Assembly (NCBI GenBank): GCA_004802705.1
Contig: SGPL01000460.1
Location: 10,302 to 26,349 of the forward strand
Direction: 5' to 3'
DNA from: Bondarzewia mesenterica
Lineage: Eukaryota > Basidiomycota > Agaricomycetes > Russulales > Bondarzewiaceae
Length of the DNA: 16,048 bases
Both the position numbers and the translations under genes were made by a program. The notes under the pieces are model-generated. The model saw only the letters and a program-made list of their open reading frames with translations, was not told the origin of the DNA and did no database searches. This document shows, piece by piece, positions 9,648-16,048 of this stretch (the first letter of the stretch is position 1; the number at the start of each line of letters is the position of its first letter).

Positions 9648-10995
9648 GACTCTTTTTTGTATTTATGGTGTTACTGTCATGTGTGTGCCTGTATGTATAT
9701 AGTGTAGCGGCTAGCCACGTCCTTGTGTTGTTTGTTTGGTGACCTCAGCTGTAATCCAACATGTTCTGTTGCGCTATGCACGTCGATCAGCACCTGTCGG
9801 TCTCGAGCACTTTCGGACACGGGGGAAAAGATGAGAGATCAACTAAGATGTTTCCATCATGATATGGATGGTACGATGAGTACGCGAACTTAAACCAAAG
9901 AAGAGCATCGTGATGAAAGGACTCACAAACTCACGATAAGCGCTTAGGGCAGAAACGATGAGATAAATCCTTGTGCAAAACGAGCCATCAGCACGCGATA
10001 TCCTCCATCGAAGAACGAAGAAGAAGATCCGAAGAAAAAGAAAACAAGGTACGAGGTCTTCATCGGGCAGTGTGTGCCAGAGTTTGCAAAAGCTCATCGC
10101 CGCATCCGAGCGCGCGGAGCGACTATGTAACAACATTCTGCATCTCGAGACCATCCAACATCAGACAACTTACAAAAGGGCCGGCCACATGCTCACCTCG
10201 GAATTCAAAGCCGATACAGCATGCATGCAAAGTTTTGATTGGTGCTGAATCAATAAACCGACGACCGCCACGAGGATACTGTCCTGTGCGCTGAGCACCA
10301 CATGATAAGTTGATTAGATCTTTCTCGCCTCCAAACTCACCATGCCAGCTGGCTCCAGTTCAGGGCTCGAACGATACGGCAGACTATTTCAAGACCGTCG
10401 AACGATCATGCTGGAAGGCTAAACCTAGGCGCTATGTACACGGTGTATGAGCCTTGTATGTCGCTTTACACACGCGCATGGGAACCTGATGGGAACGAGT
10501 GCGAGGAGGTGCGAGGTTGTGGATCGGAAGCAAATCAACTCTCTCTGACTAAGCAGGTATTTCAAACTCCGCGGAACGTTCGTTTTCATCGAGATTCGAC
10601 GCTCCCACTTGACTCTGGGGAGTAAAATATTCAGGACTCATTATAATGGCCAGAACTGCTTCAAGCGCTTGTCTTTTCCCCACTGCATTCGGCTTAGTTA
10701 ATACTCGCTAGGTTGGCCAAGTGCGCGTGCGCGTCTTCTAGAAAACACCAACCTGCTCCACCGTATCGCCAGCCGCTGTTGATTTGCAGAAGACTATAGG
10801 GCGAAGGACGATGGCCTTGCTCGTTTCTACAAGAACTTCAAGACATTACACCTTTCCTACAATGACGACGACATCGTCGAGTCACATTTGTTATTACAGG
10901 TTCATTGGTCTATACACAGATTACCGAAACGGGTGTCTTCACTACAGGTCGATCATCTCGGAGACACAGTCCGGGATCGACAGGCTCATCGTCGC
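9648..10995. other. intergenic region without supportable gene
   Basis: These 1348 bp lie between the convergent ends of muskelin and the proximal hsp12 copy. The first ~60 bp are the T-rich muskelin 3' region. Short ORFs occur on both strands (for example minus-strand ATG 10154 to stop 9843, 103 codons), but none shows a recognisable domain or splice-supported extension. A palindrome GCCAGCTGGC lies at 10344-10353. No third hsp12 copy or tRNA was found by eye. Confidence 0.6.
9694..9701 (+). promoter_or_regulatory. Puf-type 3' UTR element TGTATATA
   Basis: TGTATATA lies 47 nt after the muskelin stop, in a T-rich stretch likely to be its 3' UTR. It matches the UGUANAUA consensus bound by Puf3/Pumilio proteins. 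These proteins commonly act with CCR4-NOT, whose nuclease subunit happens to be encoded just upstream. One 8-mer is weak evidence. Confidence 0.35.
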
Positions 10996-11478
10996 TCAGT
11001 TGACATCACTGCCCGAGTTCCCGCCAAAGCCCATGGCATTCTTGGCCTTGTCCATCAAGGAATCCTACCAAACAAAAAGGCGGGGGAAATCAGGTAAGCT
11101 CTGCGGCCGGCCGAGCACCACAGCAGCCTAACATACCTGGTTGTCATTCGAGTTGCTCGAAAAAGTATCCGACACCTTCTGCGAGCCCGACTTTTGGTCC
11201 TGCAATACGCGCGCATACATAAAGGGTCAAAGGTCAGTACGTGGGGGGATCGAAAAAAAGACTGACTTGGGGTTGGAGCGTCGACGCGATATCGTCGTAC
11301 GCGCCCTTGGCCTTGTCTCCGGCTTGCTCGGTCATAGACTTTTGCGAGTCAGGCTACATGATGCGATTTCCGCGCGAGAGCTCGGTGAGTCAATGCATCA
11401 TACGCCATGCAGGCAATGACCGACCTTGAGGGCGCTCTGAGCCTTGTCGGTGACGGATTGACGGCCAGCATCGGACAT
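10996..11478 (-). CDS. Hsp9/Hsp12-family small stress protein, proximal copy
   Basis: Hsp12-family proteins are small, very hydrophilic, intrinsically disordered stress proteins; in yeast Hsp12 acts at membranes. Exons 11478-11425, 11353-11267, 11199-11137 and 11064-10996 give 90 residues. All three introns (71, 67, 72 nt) are phase 0. The start MSDAGRQSVTDKAQSALK and the exon 2 start PDSQKSMTEQAGDKAKGA are characteristic of the family. Exon 3 repeats the QKS...SDT pattern, and exon 4 holds a DKAKNAMGFGG tail. There are no cysteines or hydrophobic clusters. The intron positions and the lengths of exons 1-3 match the distal copy exactly. Identity by hand count is 13/18, 22/29 and 10/21 residues for exons 1, 2 and 3, so the duplication is not recent. 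A TATA box lies about 110 bp upstream of the start, which suits strong inducible expression. Confidence 0.88.
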
Positions 11479-11588
11479 GGTGGATGATGATGACGCGTGG
11501 AGGCGGTTTTCAAAAGTAAAAGTGGTTGGGGAGTCTGGGGAGGGGATTGGAGCGGGTTGGGTTTTTTCTGGAGGGCGAAACGGAGGTG

Positions 11589-11596
11589 TATTTATA
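11589..11596 (-). promoter_or_regulatory. TATA box of proximal hsp12 copy
   Basis: TATAAATA read on the minus strand lies 111-118 bp upstream of the ATG at 11478. It is the only strong TATA match noticed in this spacer. TATA boxes are common in stress-inducible fungal genes. The transcription start has not been mapped. Confidence 0.5.
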
Positions 11597-11673
11597 CGTT
11601 TTCTGGGTGGGTCCTGAGGCCAGGGTCTGTATGTTGGAAAGGCGATCCCTGCGACCATCGACGTCATCGATTC

Positions 11674-11687
11674 ATGCCAGCTGGCAT
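11674..11687. repeat. 14-bp perfect palindrome ATGCCAGCTGGCAT
   Basis: This perfect inverted repeat lies about 200 bp upstream of the proximal hsp12 start. Its core GCCAGCTGGC recurs at 10344-10353, preceded by the same CAT, so 13 bases (CATGCCAGCTGGC) are shared. It could be a dimeric factor site; no known factor is assigned. Confidence 0.4.
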
Positions 11688-12186
11688 ATACCTGTCAATA
11701 GTCGTCTTCCTCCACAGCACCATCGCGTGTGAAACGGTGAGTCCTCCTTGTCTTGGATGGCGCGTATGCATGCACCCGGCCGACGAGATACGATCCGGCA
11801 TGCCTTGACCGATGCACGTCGCGATCTCGACGGCGGGGGCGATGGATCTGCCACTTAGCGCTCACCCAAAGTGGTCGACTGCACAGTTCGGATACAAAAT
11901 CGTCCAACGACGGACAGTCTCAGATACATTTGTTTCTAAACGGTATCGAGTTTCCCCATCTTGGATTACGGTCCTTCTGAAATTCTGGGACACGGTTGAG
12001 TCCCCGCTAAATTTTTTTGACGGGAACAGGGTATGTACGAGTACGTTCTTCCGAGTGTTTCTAGGGACACGCCAGAGCAACAAAGACGTTCAAATATATT
12101 CATATTGTCCCAATTATGACTAGCAATACACGATTCCAATGTTCAATATTCAATACAGACAGATTCGGAAGGTCCAAACGTTGCGC

Positions 12187-12636
12187 TCAGGTGGACCTGT
12201 TGCCTCCGCCGAGGCCGACAGTCTCCTTGGCCTTGTCGAAAGTGGATTCCTATAAATCCCAATTAGCGTCGTCGGGTTCGCAACCGAACGTTCCATCCGA
12301 TGTACCGTGTTCTCGTTCTGGTTGCCCGATACGGTGTCGCCCATTTGCTGACCCGTAGACTTTTGGCTCTGGAAAAGATGCGGAAAAGGCCGAGTGAGAT
12401 CCAGGAAGGATGGGGATGGATGAAGGCGAACCTCGGGTTGGACCGTCGAGGAGATCGAGTCGGACGCGCCCTTCATCTTGTCGCCAGCCTGTTCGGTGGT
12501 GGACTTTTGAGAGTCGGGCTGGTCGGCAGGAAAAAGATCAGTACTGCGACGGGGATTTGTCGACGACGCAAGCGATGCGGACCTTAACGGTGGACTCGGC
12601 CTTGTCAGTGAAAGATTGGCGACCGGTGTCGGACAT
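12187..12636 (-). CDS. Hsp9/Hsp12-family small stress protein, distal copy
   Basis: Same family as the proximal copy. Exons 12636-12583, 12518-12432, 12368-12306 and 12249-12187 give 88 residues. The introns of 64, 63 and 56 nt are all phase 0, with donors GTCCGC, GTTCGC and GTACAT. The N-terminus MSDTGRQSFTDKAESTVK is close to the Hsp9/Hsp12 signature. Exon 2 opens PDSQKSTTEQAGDKMKGA, exon 3 SQKSTGQQMGDTVSG, and the last exon reads ESTFDKAKETVGLGGGN. Exons 2 and 3 thus each start with SQKST and continue with a Q-x-GD pattern, suggesting an internal repeat that respects exon borders. Product length is near the usual 80-110 residues. Two AGGGG cores lie 81 and 123 bp upstream of the start. The gene is divergent from the NAD kinase, 608 bp apart. 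Confidence 0.9.
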
Positions 12637-13244
12637 GTTGGCAATAAATGTGATGAGTTTGTTAACGGTGGATGAGAGGTTCTGAGGAAGGATGGGGGGT
12701 GGAGATGGAGTATTGGAGGGGTCTTATGCTTTTTTCTGTTGGAGATGGGACGTCATGGAGGGGATACGCGCCACTGTACGGTGTGAATCGACCTTGGCAC
12801 CCGCCAGCAGTGACGCGTTGCTTGACGCGACGTGGTGTGATGAGCGGGTCGGTGCACGTGCACATCGGAGAGATCGACGACGACGTGTCCTCTCGGTCTC
12901 TCGGAAAGATCCGACGTTTATCCTCCAAATGCAATTCGATTGTCTGTGGATGCCGCGGATGCAACTGCCGGGCAACGTGCGTCATTACACAGCGAGGACC
13001 ACTCGTGGTTGCTACAAAACCGAGTCTGCGAGGATTGATGAAGAGGACGGTGATGAACTCGATGATTGGGTAGAATGTTCTCGCAGGGCGCCAATGACAG
13101 AGCGAGATGGTTATAGAAAGAGCTCAGCCTCGGATTTGTGCTGGCATACTTTACAAACACGCAATTCGTTGCTTAGAGACTCGACCGTGTCGCTATATAA
13201 CCCCCCTTTGTCTGATATCCGTGTCCTGCATAGATTCTCTCATC
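12637..13244. promoter_or_regulatory. divergent promoter of distal hsp12 copy and NAD kinase
   Basis: This 608-bp gap holds a TATATAA box for the NAD kinase (13194-13200). On the hsp12 side there are AGGGG pentamers at 12717-12721 and 12759-12763, which read CCCCT on the gene strand and match the yeast stress-response-element core. A long plus-strand ORF crosses the gap but has no family resemblance and runs out of frame with the kinase, so it is not called. Confidence 0.5.
13194..13200 (+). promoter_or_regulatory. TATA box of NAD kinase gene
   Basis: TATATAA lies 45-51 bp upstream of the ATG at 13245. A short C-run and a pyrimidine-rich leader follow it. The position suits a core promoter with a very short 5' UTR. 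Confidence 0.5.
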
Positions 13245-16048
13245 ATGCCCCTCCTCGCATCTCTCGTCTCCCCAGATACCCCCATCTTCTCAACCCCTCC
13301 CACAAGCCCAATTCTCTCCGAACCCTCAGACTCCCAAATTCGCCCTTCTCTCTCTAGACGCAACAGCAGGCCCTCAAACCTCCGCATCGAGCAACCTCAA
13401 GCCGACTGGAACTCGGACATCATACTCGAAGACCAGTCCCCTCAGGCCTCTCTCAACGGAAAGACACAACCGATGCCACGCTCAACCACCCCGCGCGCAT
13501 CCAATTCCAACTCCATCAACGGGGAGCTACGTCGACGTTCACCGGTTGACCCTGAATGGCAATGGATCCGCCGCACCTGACCACTCCTCACACCTCGCCG
13601 TGTCCTCTCCTTCCTCCCTCCACACAAACTCTCGCCCATATCCAAACCCGATGACCTCCCCTTGCTTCGTCCACTCCCACCTCGACAAGGGGCGCCTCGT
13701 TCACAGACTGGCTCAAACAGCGTCACGGCATCACTGCCGACGTCGCGTCGCACCCGGCCTCCAACACCCCTCGGCACCTCCTCAGCTCACTCCTTCCGGA
13801 GCCCATCGATACAGAACACTCGACAACGGTCAGATCGCTCCGATCCCGGGTAAGAAGGGTTGGGTCCAAGACAGTCATACGTTCGATGGCGACTTTGACG
13901 AGTATGACGAAGAGGAGGAGTCTGGCGGCAGTTTGACGAAACAACTCGCCGAGACCGCTGTCGGCGTTCGCGAGATGAGCAAGCAGCTCGGTGCGTCCTC
14001 ACTCTTGATTCTTATCTTCTATATGTGCTCATAGGGGCGTACTTTCATTCGGACGTCGATCAGGCCGCGCGCGCATAAAGTCGTACATCCAAAATATCCT
14101 GATCGTGACCAAAGCGCGGGACAACAGGTTGATCCAGCTCACCCGCGAGCTCGCGGTCTACCTGATGAAGAAGCCGCGCAACGGAGGGCGTGGCCTCGTC
14201 GTGTGCGTTTTTTCCGACTCACTCTCACGGTGCTCCTCATCCGACGTCACTCTTGCAGTTATGTCGACCACCAACTGCGCACCTCCCGTCGGTTCGACGC
14301 CGCCGGCATCGAGCGCGATCACCCAGAACTGTTCTTGCCGTTCCCGCGCCGACGTTCTTCGAGCAACAATTCGTCCTCGTCGTCATCATCCACGACGCTC
14401 AACATGAGCTCAATGGGCGAGACCGGTCCGAGCGAGGACGGCCAACTCAGGTATTGGACGGCCGAGATGTGCAGTCGCAGCCCGCATCTGTTTGACTTTG
14501 TCGTCACTGTAAGCGAAAACCGCGTCTAGCCCGTTCCATGATTACACGCTCGCTGACCGATGACGCTCATCATTCACAATCTATCCTTTATCAAGCTCGG
14601 AGGCGACGGCACGGTGCTCTTCACGTCGTGGCTCTTCCAACGTATCGTGCCACCCGTGCTCCCGTTCGCGCTCGGCTCGCTCGGGTTTCTGACGAATTTC
14701 GACTTTGCGGACCACCAGGCGGTGATGGACAGCGCGATCGAGTCGGGCATTCGGGTGAACCTGCGCATGCGGTTTACGTGTACCGTGTACCGCGCCGTGC
14801 CCGCCGAGGAGATGCGTCGCGCTGGCAAGGGCAGGCGCAAGGCCGTCAAAAAGGGCGAGACGGGCGAGATCATGATGCGTAACCTCGAGAAGGGCGGGTG
14901 GGAGGCGCTCGAGGGCGGTTGGGGTGGCCACGAGACGCTGAGGGAGGGTCGCTGCCTCAAGGATAAGGAGATCATGTGTTTCACGACGCGGCCGGTGGAG
15001 AGCTTTGAGGTGATCAACGATCTGGTGGTCGATAGGGGTCCTAGTCCCTACGTGAGCATGTTGGAGCTGTTCGGTGAGCGCCTGGTCTTTTGCATGGAAT
15101 CCCCCGTTCGTGCTCACGCGTCTTTTTGTGCGTATACAGGCGATGAGCACCACATGACCACCGTGCAAGGCGACGGTCTCACCATCTCGACACCGACCGG
15201 GTCGACTGCATACTCTGTGAGTCTGTTCCCGTAAGGTTTACAGACGGGCGCTTATACCTACTCGCGGTCCCCGATAGGCATCCGCTGGAGGCTCCCTCGT
15301 CCATCCAGAGATCCCCGCCATTCTCATCACGCCTATATGCCCGCATACACTCTCGTTCCGGCCCATGCTCCTCCCTGACAGCATGGAAGTCCGCATAAGC
15401 GTGCCTTTCAACTCGCGGAGCACGGCGTGGGCTTCCTTCGACGGTCGAGGACGTGTAGAGCTAAAGCGTGAGTTTCCCTCCCACCTTCGCGAGTCGGTTG
15501 TTCATGTTTAAAAATAAAACTTCATTTTTATTTTTATTGCAGAGGGCGACCACATCAAAGTGACCGCGTCCAAGTATCCCTTCCCCACCGTGTGCGCGGA
15601 GAAGCAGTCGACGGACTGGTTCCATGCCATCTCGCGGACGCTCAAGTGGAACGAGCGCGAGCGTCAGAAATCGTTCGTCGTCGTCGAAGAGGGTCCTGCA
15701 AAGTCGAGTCGGCGACGTGGGGACGGACAAGCGGGGGCGCAATCGAGCAGCTCGGGCGTGACGGTGTTGGCAAAGTCGGGGGGCGACGAGGAAGATGACG
15801 AGGAAGTAGAGCAAGGAGAACAAGACGAGCCGTCGGACGGGTCTTCTTCGGAAGAGGAAGAAGAGGAGAAGTTCGACATTGACGACTTGTCACCAGACGG
15901 GTCGACGACGATCAACATGCACCGGCCGTCGGACGTGGCGTTGGAGATGGCGCATATGAAGGCGCTGGAGCAGCAAGGCGTGGGGACGGCGACGGACGCG
16001 GTGCGTTCGCTGACGACGAAGGAGGCGACGCGGGCGGCGGAGGCGTTG
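13245..16048 (+). CDS. NAD kinase (ATP-NAD kinase, UTR1-like), right end missing; N-terminal frame disturbed
   Basis: Phosphorylates NAD to NADP with ATP, setting the cell's NADPH supply. Exons: 13245-13990, 14064-14202, 14259-14508, 14596-15073, 15140-15216, 15278-15467, 15543 to the window end, with introns of 56-87 nt. The Ser/Pro/Asn-rich N-terminal ~245 codons lead to [20 protein letters not shown]. The catalytic part has [25 protein letters not shown], a poly-Ser insert, then [15 protein letters not shown] (the GGDGT motif), [23 protein letters not shown] and [16 protein letters not shown], followed by [20 protein letters not shown]. The tail after [18 protein letters not shown] is Ser/Glu/Asp-rich and open at 16048. 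Frame breaks occur only in the variable N-terminus: one extra base between 13521 and 13546, one in the GGGG at 13689-13692, and an unresolved return to frame before 13930. Downstream exons splice cleanly. At least 760 residues are predicted here. Confidence 0.93.

Larger units (their letters stand above)
11479..12186. promoter_or_regulatory. spacer between hsp12 copies: 3' region of distal and promoter of proximal copy
   Basis: These 708 bp carry no gene I can support. The right end (about 12010-12186) is A/T-rich, as expected for the 3' UTR of the distal copy. The left part is the proximal copy's promoter, with a TATA box at 11589-11596, an AGGGG (stress-response-element core) at 11541-11545 and a 14-bp palindrome at 11674-11687. 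Plus-strand ORFs here lack family resemblance. Confidence 0.55.
10996..12636 (-). repeat. tandem duplication of hsp12-family gene
   Basis: The unit at 12187-12636 and the unit at 10996-11478 lie head-to-tail on the minus strand about 700 bp apart. They share exon count, intron phases and exon lengths of 54, 87 and 63 nt; only the last exon differs, by 6 nt. Intron and spacer sequences are not visibly alike, so the similarity is confined to coding exons. Confidence 0.88.

Noticed and set aside
9843..10154. 103-codon minus-strand ORF after muskelin, with a hydrophobic stretch
   Set aside because: The hydrophobic part comes from a CTT/TTC-rich run that looks more like a polypyrimidine tract. 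I recognise no domain and no convincing splice extension.
10355..10385. Possible tRNA T-arm (TTCGAGC on the minus strand)
   Set aside because: The flanking bases do not form a 5-bp stem and no A box or acceptor stem could be found.
10341..10418. Short plus-strand ORF from ATG 10342, with a faint ClpP-like look
   Set aside because: Only 25 codons long; the resemblance is a few residues and there is no neighbouring exon.
11979..11994. Heat-shock element (TTC/GAA alternation) upstream of the proximal hsp12 copy
   Set aside because: The units are separated by one base instead of the required two.
12692..13357. 221-codon plus-strand ORF across the hsp12/NAD kinase promoter
   Set aside because: No family resemblance; it crosses the TATA box and start of the kinase in another frame, and its composition looks like GC-rich chance.

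Overview
The window reads as a gene-dense stretch of a filamentous basidiomycete (probably agaricomycete) nuclear genome. The evidence is many short introns (about 49-87 nt) with GT...AG borders, moderately high GC, pyrimidine-rich leader regions and gene families typical of that group. The first ~110 bases are mostly N, so the left edge is low quality. All assignments come from reading translated exons against remembered family features; no search was run.

Layout, left to right. (1) Minus strand, open at the left edge: a pterin-4a-carbinolamine dehydratase-like protein with a probable mitochondrial leader. (2) Minus strand, 1419-2738: diphosphomevalonate decarboxylase, complete in three exons. 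(3) Plus strand, 3270-5694: the CCR4 deadenylase (Gln/His/Pro-rich N-terminus, leucine-rich repeats, EEP nuclease). It shares a ~530 bp divergent promoter with gene 2. (4) Plus strand, 6493-9647: muskelin (discoidin-like domain, LisH/CTLH, kelch repeats) in 12 exons, including exons of 20 and 10 nt. (5) A 1.35 kb stretch with no supportable gene. (6) Minus strand, 10996-11478 and 12187-12636: a tandem pair of small Hsp9/Hsp12-family stress proteins with identical four-exon architecture. (7) Plus strand from 13245 and open at the right edge: an NAD kinase, divergent from the upstream hsp12 copy.

The genes are mostly housekeeping (isoprenoid synthesis, mRNA decay, an E3-ligase-associated kelch protein, NADP supply) plus stress proteins. 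I see no operon-like logic joining them and no convincing new system. The most notable observations are the tandem hsp12 duplication, in which exons match repeat-like protein segments, and a recurring pattern of single extra bases that break the reading frame of CCR4, muskelin and the NAD kinase. For CCR4 and muskelin, removing two bases each gives lengths divisible by three with family-conserved sequence on both sides. That points to base-calling or assembly errors rather than pseudogenes. A few weaker signals (bZIP-like sites, TATA boxes, a 14-bp palindrome, a Puf-type 3' UTR element, a bulged hairpin) are recorded with low scores.
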